Shown one piece after another: positions 18,276 through 28,000 of a stretch of DNA of 64,000 nt. This DNA is from DASXUX01 sp036504595 (GTDB lineage Bacteria; Planctomycetota; SZUA-567; H5-PLA8). The translations under genes and the position numbers were made by a program. Position 1 is the first letter of the stretch, and every line of letters starts with the position of its first letter. The stretch is from contig DASXUX010000067.1 in the NCBI GenBank assembly GCA_036504595.1, positions 186,001 to 250,000 of the forward strand, given 5' to 3'. The notes beneath the pieces are model-generated. The model was given only the letters and a program-made list of their open reading frames with translations, had not been told where the DNA came from and searched no databases.

Positions 18276-19559
18276 TCACGCCTTTACGTATCGCTTTCCC
18301 GGTAACTGCTTGCACAGGCGCCGCACTTCAAGCACCAGCAGCGTGGCGAGAACCTCCTGCGCCTGCAATCCGCTTTGAACGATGATCTCGTCCACGGGGC
18401 GAGCGTTAGCTTGGTCGAGCAGCGCGTAGATCTGCTTCTCGCGCGAATTGAGGTTCACCGCGCGCAAATCGGTCGCGGGCGGAGGTGGCGCTGGCCTGTG
18501 TGCCGGCGTTGCCGGTGCTTGAATCGGCTGCGACGACACAAGCTGCGCGTCCAGCAGCGGCGTCGGTGAGCTTCGGCGCGCGACTTCTTTTGCGGACGGA
18601 ATGCGCATCCGCTCATCCGGCTTGCGCAGCCGCACGAGCGGCTCGGCAACCTCGCGCAGCTCATCTAGGATGTCTTCGACGTCTTCGACCAGCTTCGCGC
18701 CCTTTTTGATCAGGCTGTGCGGCCCGCGCGAATTGGGGCTCTCGACGCTGCCGGGTACGGCGAAAATCTCGCGATCCATATCGATGGCATAGCGCGCCGT
18801 GATCAGCGCGCCCGAACTCTCCGCGCCTTCCACGACCACCGTGCCCAGCGTCATTCCCGCGATGATGCGGTTGCGCCCCGGGAAATGCTGCGCGGCCGGA
18901 GCGGTGTCGAGCGGCAGTTCGCTGAGTGCCGCGCCGTGCTGGCCGCCGTCGGCGACGATGCGTTCGTACAGTCCTTTGTTTTCCGCCGGATAAACGGTGC
19001 CCAATCCGTTGCCGAGCACCGCGATCGTGCGCCCGCGGTCGGCGTTCAACGCGCCGGCGTGAGCGGCACTGTCGATCCCGCGCGCAAGACCGCTGATCAC
19101 CGTGAATCCCGCCAGCGCCAGCCCCGCCGCGAGCGTCTCCGCCTGCTTGCGCCCGTACTGCGAACAGTGACGCGTGCCGACGATGCCGATCGCCAGTGCG
19201 TCTTCCGGCAGCAGCTTGCCGTGGACATACAGCACCGGCGGCGGATCGTAGGTCGAAAGCAGCGCGCGCGGATACATGGGGTCTTCGAGCGCCAGCAGCG
19301 TGACGCCGCGCTCGCGCGCACGAGCCAGTTCCTCGTCGGCCCAGTGGCTGCTCTTTGCTTCGGCGATGCCGTCGGCCGTGCGCGGCGTGATATCGGGAAC
19401 TTCGAGCAGACGCTGACGCGGCGCGGCCAGAGCGGCTTCGGCGGAACCGAAGACGCGCACCAGCTTGCGATAGGTGACCGGTCCGACGCCGCGCGCTTTG
19501 GACAGCCGCAGCGTGGCCAGCAGACTCGCCTGGTCAGGGTCGTTCATACGGAGAACCAT
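18276..19559 (-). CDS. dprA: DNA-processing protein DprA/Smf
   Basis: The 427-residue protein has an N-terminal helix-hairpin-helix-type region, the Rossmann-like DprA core (VGTRHCSQYGR, GFTVISGLARGIDSAAHAGAL, FPGRNRIIAGM, ESSGALITARYA, VPGSVESPNSRGPHSLI) and a C-terminal DprA winged-helix-like region (LNSREKQIYALL) after a Pro-rich linker. DprA loads RecA onto incoming single-stranded DNA during natural transformation. An alternative ATG lies four codons downstream at 19547; neither start has a strong Shine-Dalgarno sequence. Confidence 0.96.
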   Translation of the reverse strand: MVLRMNDPDQASLLATLRLSKARGVGPVTYRKLVRVFGSAEAALAAPRQRLLEVPDITPRTADGIAEAKSSHWADEELARARERGVTLLALEDPMYPRALLSTYDPPPVLYVHGKLLPEDALAIGIVGTRHCSQYGRKQAETLAAGLALAGFTVISGLARGIDSAAHAGALNADRGRTIAVLGNGLGTVYPAENKGLYERIVADGGQHGAALSELPLDTAPAAQHFPGRNRIIAGMTLGTVVVEGAESSGALITARYAIDMDREIFAVPGSVESPNSRGPHSLIKKGAKLVEDVEDILDELREVAEPLVRLRKPDERMRIPSAKEVARRSSPTPLLDAQLVSSQPIQAPATPAHRPAPPPPATDLRAVNLNSREKQIYALLDQANARPVDEIIVQSGLQAQEVLATLLVLEVRRLCKQLPGKRYVKA

Positions 19560-19611
19560 AATTCAAAAGTGCGACAGGTGGAAATCCAAATTGCGTCGCG
19601 GATGGATTTTG

Positions 19612-19687
19612 AACCGCAAAGACGCTAAGACGCAAAGAAGTTCTTTTGATTAAAATCAGTTCTTTGCGTCTTTGCGCCTTTGCGGTT
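19612..19687. repeat. Inverted repeat built from the AACCGCAAAGACGC-type unit
   Basis: The 28-nt arm at 19612-19639 (AACCGCAAAGACGCTAAGAC...) pairs with 19660-19687 with two mismatches around a 20-nt A/T-rich loop. This simple-unit palindrome is a widespread intergenic repeat type in bacterial genomes. It sits between the divergent dprA and ESX-like genes, and could act as a bidirectional structure. The rest of 19560-19888 contains C-rich simple sequence near 19695-19725 and no gene. Confidence 0.75.
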
Positions 19688-19888
19688 GAAGACCCGCATC
19701 CCCCGTCCCCCGTCCCCCGCCACGCGTCACCTTCTGTTCACGTCCGCTTGCGCCCGAACCATGAAATGCGGACAATAGCACCGCTATTCCATGCGCGGCG
19801 CGCCAGGCGCTCGCGTTCATCGCCGTCCGTGACGTTACCGGCAGCATTCAGGCCGGTTGAACGTCTACGGACGATAGGAGGACCATCC

Positions 19889-20155
19889 GTGTCAAAAGCC
19901 GTCGTCGATCCCGAAGAACTCCGCGGATTTGCCGCCGACCTCAAGCGCTTCAATGGCGAAGTCCAGGCGCAAGTCGCCACGATTCAGCGCCGCTTCGTCA
20001 AGCTCGGCGAAAGCTGGCAGGACCAGGAGCAGGCGAAGTTCGCTGAGTCCTTTCAGAAAATGATGATCAGCATGACCAAATTCGTCGAAGCGTCGGACAA
20101 GCACATTCCGCTGCTGTTGCGGAAGGCGCAGAAGATCGAAGAATACTTGAGTTAA
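19889..20155 (+). CDS. WXG100-like small helical protein
   Basis: The 88-residue protein is predicted to be two helices separated by GESWQDQEQ, which occupies the position of the W-x-G turn of ESAT-6/WXG100 proteins (W-Q-D here). Length matches the family. The GTG start at 19889 is preceded by AGGAGG seven bases upstream. It is the first gene of a four-gene set ending with an FtsK/SpoIIIE ATPase, the hallmark pairing of type VII (ESX) secretion, so it is the best candidate for a secreted substrate or structural partner. The lack of a strict Gly in the turn keeps this at family-like level. Confidence 0.78.
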   Translation: MSKAVVDPEELRGFAADLKRFNGEVQAQVATIQRRFVKLGESWQDQEQAKFAESFQKMMISMTKFVEASDKHIPLLLRKAQKIEEYLS

Positions 20156-20237
20156 GAGTCTGGAAAGTCGAGGAGTCCAGAAGTCGGGAGTCCTCCGGGC
20201 TGCTCGGCACCTGGACCTCTGAACGAGCGAGGCAACG

Positions 20238-20732
20238 ATGACTCAATCCGCAAACATCGACACCCCAGATGTCATCCGCGAGTTCCGCACGCATCTGGTC
20301 AAGTTCGACGAGAACTGCCGCGAGGGGATCGCGGGCGTCCACACGGATGCGCAGCGCGTGCAGCAGTGGCTGCAGCAGGATCAACTGCGCTACTGGAAGC
20401 AGCAGCTCCGCGACCGGGAAAAACTCGTGCACCAGGCCCGGCAAGCGTACAACCTTGCGCGCTTCGGGTCGGAAACCTTCAAGAAGAACAGCTATGTGGA
20501 CGAGCAGAAGGTTCTGAAAAGAGCCGAACGCGCCAAGGCCGAAGCCGAGGAGAAGATCACGCACGTCAAGAAGTGGTCCACGCTTCTGGATCAGCAGATG
20601 GAGAAGCTGCTCGGCCCAATTGACAAGCTGGGTTACGTGCTGGATGAGCAAACGCCGAAGTCGCTGGCGAAGCTGGACCTGATGATCCGCAGCCTGGAAG
20701 ATTACCTGAAGCCGGGACAGGGAGCCCAATAA
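20238..20732 (+). CDS. Coiled-coil protein of ESX-like locus, function unknown
   Basis: The 164-residue protein is almost entirely helical with long charged heptads (KQQLRDREKLVHQARQAYN, then KRAERAKAEAEEKITHVKKW). It has no signal peptide and no cysteine. It lies between the WXG100-like gene and a third small helical gene, with a stop-to-start gap of 3 bp to the latter, so the set is cotranscribed. It could be a second substrate, a chaperone or a scaffold. GAGG lies a few bases before the ATG. Confidence 0.75.
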   Translation: MTQSANIDTPDVIREFRTHLVKFDENCREGIAGVHTDAQRVQQWLQQDQLRYWKQQLRDREKLVHQARQAYNLARFGSETFKKNSYVDEQKVLKRAERAKAEAEEKITHVKKWSTLLDQQMEKLLGPIDKLGYVLDEQTPKSLAKLDLMIRSLEDYLKPGQGAQ

Positions 20733-20735
20733 GCG

Positions 20736-20954
20736 ATGAGCATGCGAATCAGCGATAATGACGCGATCGTTGCCCGGGCCAAGGAAGAGCTGGAGCGGCA
20801 CTGGGCGGAAGCGGCGGCTCAGTGGCGGGACAGTGCGCGCGCGGATTTCGAGGCCACGCACATGGAAGAAATTCGCACAGCTCTGAAGTCCGCCCGCGAC
20901 GCGATCCACAAGGCGCAGGCACTGCTTCAGGATGTCATCAAAGAGTGCAGTTAG
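20736..20954 (+). CDS. Small helical protein of ESX-like locus
   Basis: The 72-residue protein is a probable helical hairpin: an N-terminal helix ending near EAAAQWRDSARADFEATHM and a C-terminal helix ending in VIKECS. The W-R-D in the middle is again in the position of a WXG turn, so it may be a second WXG100-like partner. It begins 3 bp after the previous stop. It precedes the FtsK/SpoIIIE ATPase gene by 119 bp, a gap that includes a TCTGGAGTC-type repeat. Confidence 0.68.
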   Translation: MSMRISDNDAIVARAKEELERHWAEAAAQWRDSARADFEATHMEEIRTALKSARDAIHKAQALLQDVIKECS

Positions 20955-20972
20955 CAAAATCGGGAGTGATAA

Positions 20973-21003
20973 AGTCTGGAGTCTGGAGTCTAGACTAGAG
21001 TCT
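20973..21003. repeat. Tandem TCTGGAGTC units with palindromic end
   Basis: AGTCTGGAGTCTGGAGTC is followed by an overlapping palindrome (AGTCTAGACT). The same TCTGGAGTC-type unit recurs at 20158-20200, 28762-28780 and near 28906, always just after a gene end. It could form a hairpin between the small genes and the ATPase gene and so lower expression of the latter. Confidence 0.6.
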
Positions 21004-21073
21004 TCGGCGCTGCCATTCGATATATATCGCGCCGCTCTGGAATCAGGACGTTCAGATCCGCAGGAGAGAACCA

Positions 21074-24000
21074 TTGGACCGCATACGTAGCGCTCTGACC
21101 GACTTGCAGGCCAAGCTGGCTGGCCTCTTCAAGGCTCGCGATGAAGCCGGCAATTCTGAACGCAATCTCAAAGCCCAGGAGGAGGAGCGCGTCCGCGCCG
21201 CGGCCCTTCAGCTTCGCGAGAAGCTCGCCGCCGAACTCAAGCGTGTTTCGCTCGAAGCCTTTATTCAGAAGCGCAACATACTCGAACCCCGTTTCAAGCG
21301 GCGCACCGATTTGGTCCAGACCGCCTATTCCCGGCAGAAGGCGCGCATCGAGGCGGAGGCGCAAGCGCAGTTCGAGCACCGCGAACAGCTTCAGCGCGAA
21401 GCGCATGCGAAAATCATCGCCAAGAACGAAGTCACGGTCGCTGAAGCGCGCGCCAGGCATGATCAACGCACGGCGGAACTGGCTAAATTCGAGGCCGACG
21501 CGCAGCGCTTCCTGAGAGCTGAGGCGGAGTACCGACGGCGTTATGGAGCGGTGCCCGCGGCGGTTCCGGCGGAACTTCCGGCCGATCTGCACGCCGCGAT
21601 CACTGAGGTCGAGCGCCAGTTGCATGAAACGGACGCCGTCCTGTCGGAAGCCGCCCGCACCTTCGGCCGCCGTTTGTCGCCGCTTGTCGCGTCTCTGCTG
21701 GCGATCGTCATTCACGCCGGCGCCGCGGCAGGAGTTTACTTCGGCCTCCCGAGCAACCCCTTGATCTTTGCCGTGCCGCTTTCGCTGGTGATTGTTCTGG
21801 CGATCATCCAGAACCGGTGGAATTCCGTGCGGGAACGCGGGCAGGCGGTCACCCAGAAGCTCTCAGCCTGCGCGGTCGCCGCGAACAGCGTGATTGCGCG
21901 AAAGAACAGCGCGCTGAAGGAAATGCTGGACAAGGAACTCGCCGATATCGAAGGCGAGATGATCAAGCGCATTTGCGGCATCGTCGATGAAGAGATCGTG
22001 CGGCAGGCGCAAGACGCGGTCAGAGCCACCACGGACGCCGGCAAGCGGGCTCACTATCGCTACGAAGAATTGCTGCAGAAGGTGAACCGCGGCAATCGCC
22101 AGGCGCAAGCAAAACTGGCGCAGGACACCGAGCGCACGCTGCATGAACTGCGCGAGAATTGCCGGCGCGCTCTGGTCCTCGAGCGACAACAGTGCACGGC
22201 ACGCATGAAACAGATCGCGGACGACACGCGCCAGCAGATCGACCAACTGGCGGAAGACTGGAAGCAGGCCTTGGCGGACTTCACCGGCTTGAGCGAGGAG
22301 TTGCTGCGCGTTTGCCGCTCGCAAAATCCGGCCTGGGCGGAAATAGCCCGCAAAGAGTGGACGCTGTCTGAGCAGTTCGCCAGCACGGTCCACGCCGGCA
22401 ATATGGTGCTCAATCCGCGCCAGATCCTCTCCGGCTTCGACAAGGACGGCCGGTTCTCCGTTCCCGCCGGCGATGTCGCGTTCCCGCTTTCGCTTTCATT
22501 TCCGCTCAAAGGTTCTCTCTACATTCGCGCCAGCCAGAAGAGGCGCGACGAGGCGCAGAGCGTGCTCTTCACGGCGGTGCTGCGGCTGCTCTGTTCTTTC
22601 CCGCCGGCGAAGATGAAGCTGACGATCGTCGATCCGGTCGGCCTGGGGCAGAGCTTCGCCGCGCTGATGCATTTGTGCGATTACGACGAGTCGCTCGTTA
22701 ACGGGAAAATCTGGACGGACGGCATTCATATCGAACGCAAGCTGACCGAACTGACCGAGCACATGGAGAAGATCATCCAGAAATACTTGCGCAACAAGTA
22801 CGCCTCCATCGACGAATACAATCAGCAGGCCGGACAGTTGGCCGAGCCCTACCGGTTCCTTGTGATCACCGATTTCCCGACCGGCTTCAGCGATCTGGCG
22901 TTGGAACGTCTCGCGAGCATCGTCTCGACCGGTGTGCGCTGCGGCGTCTATTGCATGATCCTGCAGGACGCCCGCCAGAAGCTTCCGCCGCAGATTCCGG
23001 AGATGCAGATCCGCCGCAGCGGCCTCCTTGTCGTTGAGCGCGAGGGCGTGCTGTGCTTTGAGGAGGAAGGACTGCCCCGCGCGCGCTTCAGTGGCCAGAC
23101 GCCTCCGCCATCCGACATGATTGACACGCTGGTGCACTCCGTCGGCAAGCAGTGCCAGCAAGCCGCTCGCGTGCAGGTGCCTTTTGCGGCTGCCACGCCC
23201 AAGCCGGAGGAGTTTTGGACGAGTAATTCGGAAAAAGGCATTCGCGTGCCGCTGGGCAAAGCGGGCGCGGACCGCATGCAATACATGCAATTGGGTTCGG
23301 CCACCGCGCAGCACGCGCTCATCGCCGGCAAAACGGGCTCCGGCAAGTCGAACCTGTTCCACGTCATCATCACCAATGCCGCGATGTGGTACAGCCCGAA
23401 GGAAATCGAGTTCTACCTGATCGACTTCAAGAAAGGCGTGGAGTTCAAGACCTACGGCGTTCATCAACTGGCGCACGCGCGCGTCGTCGCCATCGAAAGC
23501 GACCGCGAGTTTGGGCTCAGCGTCCTGCGGCGCATCGATAAGGAGCTGACTTATCGCGGCGAGCTGTTCCGCAAAGCGCGCGTGCAGGATTTCGCCAGCT
23601 ACCGCAAGTGCGAAGGCGCCGTGCATCTGCCGCGTACCGTTCTGATGATCGATGAGTTCCAGGAGTACTTCACCGACGACGATGAAGTCGCGCAGGACGC
23701 CACGCTCCTGCTCGACCGCGTGGTGCGCCAGGGCCGCGCCTTCGGCATCCATGTCATCCTCGGCTCGCAGACGCTCGGCGGGACGTATTCGCTGGCCAAG
23801 AGCACGCTCGGGCAGATCACCGTGCGCATCGCTCTGCAATGCAACGAATCCGATTCGTACCTGATCCTCGGCGATGATAACTCCGCCGCATCGCTGCTCT
23901 CCCGACCGGGCGAAGCGATCTACAACGACATGTCCGGCATGATCGAGGGCAACAGTCCCTTCCAGGTCGTGTATCTTTCCAAGGAAGCGCAGGACGCGTG

Positions 24001-25009
24001 CTTGAGTTCGCTGCAGCAAAAGAGCGCCGCGGACGGCTTGCAGGCCGTCGGTCCATCGACGATTTTCGAAGGCAACAACCTGAGCGATCTGCGCAGCAAT
24101 CGCGTGCTCAACGAACTGGTCGGCCGCGGCCCCAAGGCACTTCCCGCGCTCAAATCCGCCTCCGCCGGTCCGCTCAGCCGTGTGTGGTTGGGCGAAGCCA
24201 ATGCGATCAAAGGACCGACCGAAGTCGAATTCCCGCGCCAGGCCGGCAGCAATTTGCTCGTGATCGGTCAGCGCGGAGATACGGAACTGTCCATGTGCTG
24301 CTCGGCCATTTTGTCGCTGGCCGCCTGCAACGAGCCCAAGGATATTCGCATTCTCGTGCTCGACGGCACCGCGCCCGAATCCGGCACGCGCGAACGCCTC
24401 GCTCAACTCGCGGCCGCTCTGCCACACAAGATCGAAATCGTCGATTACCGGAACGTGCCCGACGCGCTGGGAGAACTCGCCGCGCTGGTTCGTCCCGCCA
24501 AGGTGGAAAAGCCCAAGTCCAACGACGATGACGATGATGATAATGACAAGCCGGCCGTCGAAGCCGCGCCGCCGCAGAAGACGCTTGGGCTCACGCTCGG
24601 CCCGTCGCACTTCCTGATGGTGCTGGGGCTGGAGAAGTTCCGCATGCTGCGCCAGGACGACGATTTCTCCTTCTCTGGCGACGAAGCGGCCGCGCCCGCC
24701 AAGTCGTTCGTTGACATTCTCACCGAAGGCCCGCGCGAAGGCGTGTTCACGATCATCTGGTGCGACACGCTGAACACGCTCAACCGCACCTTCAGCCGCA
24801 AGACGCTGCGCGAGTTCGAGTGGCGCGTGCTGTTCCAGATGAGCGCCTCCGACTCCTCGGACTTGATCGATTCACCGGCCGCCAATCGCTTGGGCCTCTA
24901 CAACGCGCTGCTCTTCAGCCTGCAGACCGGCGGGATCGAAAAGTTCCGGCCATACTCGCAACCGGACGCCGATCTGGTCGAAGAACTTGCGGGCAAGATG
25001 AAGCGGTGA
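21074..25009 (+). CDS. Membrane-anchored FtsK/SpoIIIE-type ATPase (ESX/EccC-like)
   Basis: The 1,311-residue protein starts with a 190-residue coiled-coil, has two membrane helices (about 203-247), another coiled-coil and a scaffold region. Its FtsK/SpoIIIE domain has Walker A GKTGSGKSN near 752, Walker B VLMIDEFQEYF near 857, and the family stretch RQGRAFGIHVILGSQTL. A C-terminal module with the same fold order (from about 1060) has GQRGDTE where a Walker A should be, so it is probably an inactive regulatory ATPase. An Asp-rich linker lies near 1149. EccC/EssC ATPases of type VII secretion have exactly this mix of one active and one or more degenerate modules. The TTG start follows AGGAGAG. 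No EccB, EccD or EccE-like gene is visible. Confidence 0.9.
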   Translation: MDRIRSALTDLQAKLAGLFKARDEAGNSERNLKAQEEERVRAAALQLREKLAAELKRVSLEAFIQKRNILEPRFKRRTDLVQTAYSRQKARIEAEAQAQFEHREQLQREAHAKIIAKNEVTVAEARARHDQRTAELAKFEADAQRFLRAEAEYRRRYGAVPAAVPAELPADLHAAITEVERQLHETDAVLSEAARTFGRRLSPLVASLLAIVIHAGAAAGVYFGLPSNPLIFAVPLSLVIVLAIIQNRWNSVRERGQAVTQKLSACAVAANSVIARKNSALKEMLDKELADIEGEMIKRICGIVDEEIVRQAQDAVRATTDAGKRAHYRYEELLQKVNRGNRQAQAKLAQDTERTLHELRENCRRALVLERQQCTARMKQIADDTRQQIDQLAEDWKQALADFTGLSEELLRVCRSQNPAWAEIARKEWTLSEQFASTVHAGNMVLNPRQILSGFDKDGRFSVPAGDVAFPLSLSFPLKGSLYIRASQKRRDEAQSVLFTAVLRLLCSFPPAKMKLTIVDPVGLGQSFAALMHLCDYDESLVNGKIWTDGIHIERKLTELTEHMEKIIQKYLRNKYASIDEYNQQAGQLAEPYRFLVITDFPTGFSDLALERLASIVSTGVRCGVYCMILQDARQKLPPQIPEMQIRRSGLLVVEREGVLCFEEEGLPRARFSGQTPPPSDMIDTLVHSVGKQCQQAARVQVPFAAATPKPEEFWTSNSEKGIRVPLGKAGADRMQYMQLGSATAQHALIAGKTGSGKSNLFHVIITNAAMWYSPKEIEFYLIDFKKGVEFKTYGVHQLAHARVVAIESDREFGLSVLRRIDKELTYRGELFRKARVQDFASYRKCEGAVHLPRTVLMIDEFQEYFTDDDEVAQDATLLLDRVVRQGRAFGIHVILGSQTLGGTYSLAKSTLGQITVRIALQCNESDSYLILGDDNSAASLLSRPGEAIYNDMSGMIEGNSPFQVVYLSKEAQDACLSSLQQKSAADGLQAVGPSTIFEGNNLSDLRSNRVLNELVGRGPKALPALKSASAGPLSRVWLGEANAIKGPTEVEFPRQAGSNLLVIGQRGDTELSMCCSAILSLAACNEPKDIRILVLDGTAPESGTRERLAQLAAALPHKIEIVDYRNVPDALGELAALVRPAKVEKPKSNDDDDDDNDKPAVEAAPPQKTLGLTLGPSHFLMVLGLEKFRMLRQDDDFSFSGDEAAAPAKSFVDILTEGPREGVFTIIWCDTLNTLNRTFSRKTLREFEWRVLFQMSASDSSDLIDSPAANRLGLYNALLFSLQTGGIEKFRPYSQPDADLVEELAGKMKR

Positions 25010-25088
25010 GTCTTGGCACTTGGTGAGTGGTGCCACGCCTCCGCGGCGTCCTCGGTGTACGCAGAAGTATCCACTGAGGGAACTCACA

Positions 25089-28000
25089 ATGCTTAGCGCT
25101 TGCGGTCCCCGCGTCTCCGTGTCTCCGCGTCCCCGCGTTATTTGTTCCCTTTTGAGCCTGCTTTGCGGATTGACTATCGCCGCCAACAGCACGTCCCTGC
25201 GCATCGACTGGCCGGCGGGCACCGATGCCACATTGGCCATGCCGCTGCCGGTTGCCGGCGGCGTTCCGTTCAAGAAAGGGGCACTCGCGTCGGCGGAGAA
25301 CATCCGTCTGCTCGACAGCAACGGCAAAGAAATTCCCTGCCAGGCCACGCGCCTGGCCGTGTGGCCGGATGGTTCCGTGAAGTGGGCGCTGATCGACGCG
25401 ATTCTCGCGCCCACGTCCAGCAACCTGCGCGTGGAGTACGGCCCGGACGTGCGCCGGGCCGCAGTCGCCGATCCGTTGACGGCCGCGCTGAACGGAGCGG
25501 ACGCTCAAGTCTCTGGCGGTGGCGTAAAGGCGACGATCCGCAAAAACGGCGGCGGCGTCTTCGACGAACTCACCATAGGCAAAAATGTCATCAGCGGCGC
25601 GCGATTGGTTCTCGAAACCGTGCGCGCGAGCGGGCCCGAGTTCCTGCCGACAAACACGTTTCTCTGCCGCGACCCGAACGCGGTGGTTGATACCGGCAAA
25701 GTCCAAATCGACGAGCTCACCGTCGAATCGCCGGGACCGATTCGCGCGACGGTGCTTCTGCGCGGCGTAATCCTCTTGCCGCATTTCGGCGCAACGCTGC
25801 CGGACGAAATCAAGCGCGTGGAACCGGCAGGGAAAATGCCGTTCTCGATGCGACTGAGCTTCTACAAAGATTGCGGCGCGGTGTTCGGTCAGCACCAGAT
25901 CGTCTTTTCCGGCGAACCGGACTGCGACTACATCTCGCACTGGGGGATCGAGCTGCCCAAAGCCGCTGGAGCGCGCGGCTGCCTGATCGTCGAACCGGGC
26001 GCGGAGCTTTCGCAAGTAGGCGAGACGTTTTCCGCGAGCAAAGAAACCCGACTGTGCTGGGCGCCGCTGCAAAATGGCCTCGCGCTCATCCGCCACGGCT
26101 GGCAGAACCGCCCGTGCGCGATCACGCAGGAAAACAGCACGGGCAGCCAACGACAAACAGAGGCTGCCCGTGCCACACTGGAGTTCTGGCCGCGCGCCGC
26201 GGGTCTGTGGGATCTCCGCCGTTATGCGCGCGAATGGTCCGTCGGCGAAAGCGGTGACACGAAAGACGTGGCGAGTATCCAGCGTTTCGCCAAGTACGCC
26301 GCGCGCGGCATGGCCAAGAGCCACGACTTTGTGCTGTGGCTCGGAGAGGTAGCGCCGGCCTCCGTGCCGGCCAGGACGCCCGCGCCACCACCGGCCGGCA
26401 GGGACGCCGGCACCACCCTTGCCACGGCGCTCAGCGATCGCGCGCTGCTGCTTGCTCCGCCGGCCGTCTATGCCAATTCGAATGCGCTCGGCACTTTTTC
26501 GCCGCAACAGGTGACGGGCGAGTTCGCGACGCTCGATGCCGACACCTCGCGGCGCATCGATTACCACCTGTACTGCCAGGACCTTTTTGGCTGGTACGGA
26601 AAAACCGTCTACGGGTTCTGGCAATCGCGCTACGGGCAGGTGCATCGCAACGACCGCTGGGACAACGATTACGGCCGCTGGGGCTGGGCACTCAACGATG
26701 GCGCCGGCCGCATCGGCCACCTGCTGATGCTCGAATTTCTGCGCAGCGGCGCTCGCCGGTATTTCGAAGCCGGCGAAGCGTTCAACCGCATCAACTACGA
26801 CACCAGCATGGTCCACACCGCTCAGCATCTGGAAGGCACGAAGAACTGGTGGTCGGTGAAGGGCTGCACGCATCGCCACGATGCCCAACCGTTCGGCTGC
26901 CCGTACATCGGCATGCGCGGTTCGTACCCGGTTGGCCATCGCATTCTCTACATGCTGACCGGCGACGGCGTGATCGCTGACGGCCTGGAGATCGTCTCCG
27001 ACGCAGCGCTGCGCTCGCACCTCGGCAATAGCGGCGACAGCGACGGGCAGGGTTCGGCCACTAATGCTCTGCTCTGGAAATACGAAACGACCGGCGACAA
27101 GAAATATCTCGACGCCTGCCGCGCGATGCTCGAAAAGAGCAACCTGTTTCCGCCGAAAAGCGCGAAGGATCTCGGCTATGGCCCCAGCTTCGGCATCTTC
27201 AATGCCGCCGGTGAGTACGCTGAACTGGCCGACGACAAAGCGTTCCAGGAGCGCCTCGTTGCCGTCGCACGCATGGGCGCGAAAGAGAAAGAACCCGATC
27301 CATTCCTCTATGCGATCGCCATGGGCTACCGCTTCAGCAAGGACGAAGCGCTGAAGACGCAGCTCGAGAGCATGCTGAAGAAGCGGATCGCGTCGCCAAA
27401 GGAATCGCTGGAACTTCTGCCGCCCGAACAGTGGCCGGGCCATGCGGGCTGGCGCACGCCGTCGATGGATCCGAATACGCTGCGCGACATTCCGTACGCG
27501 ATGGCTGCGCTCAAACCTGCCGGCACGGAGGCCGGCGCCACCTTCGCTGCGCCGCGCCCTGCTCTTCGCGGATCGAATCCGCCGAAGGACTGGTTCAAGC
27601 CCGTCGGCGCGCAGACGGCGCAGGAGAAAGTCCCGGCCGCCGCCGAGCTGCTGAAGCTGACGCCAGCAGCAGTTCCGGCCGCCGCCGCAAACGCCATCAG
27701 CGTGCAGCCATTCGTCGAGCTGGCTGCGATGAAAGGCGATGCTCCACTTGCAAAACCCGAGCTGCTGAAACCCGAAGCGCTTCAGATAGACCCGGCCGCC
27801 AAAGGCGGCGCTGCCGCAAGAGTGAAAGCCGGTACCGCGGAATTCGCCGTGCGCTGGCAGAACGCTCAAGCCGACGGCGTGCCTTCCGTCCGATTGGAAG
27901 CCGCGTGCCAGCTTCCGAAAGGCGCCGGCCGCATCGCAAGCTGGGGCCTCCTCGTTCCGCTGAAGCTCAGCGCCAACGGCAACCTGATCCAGACGACCGC

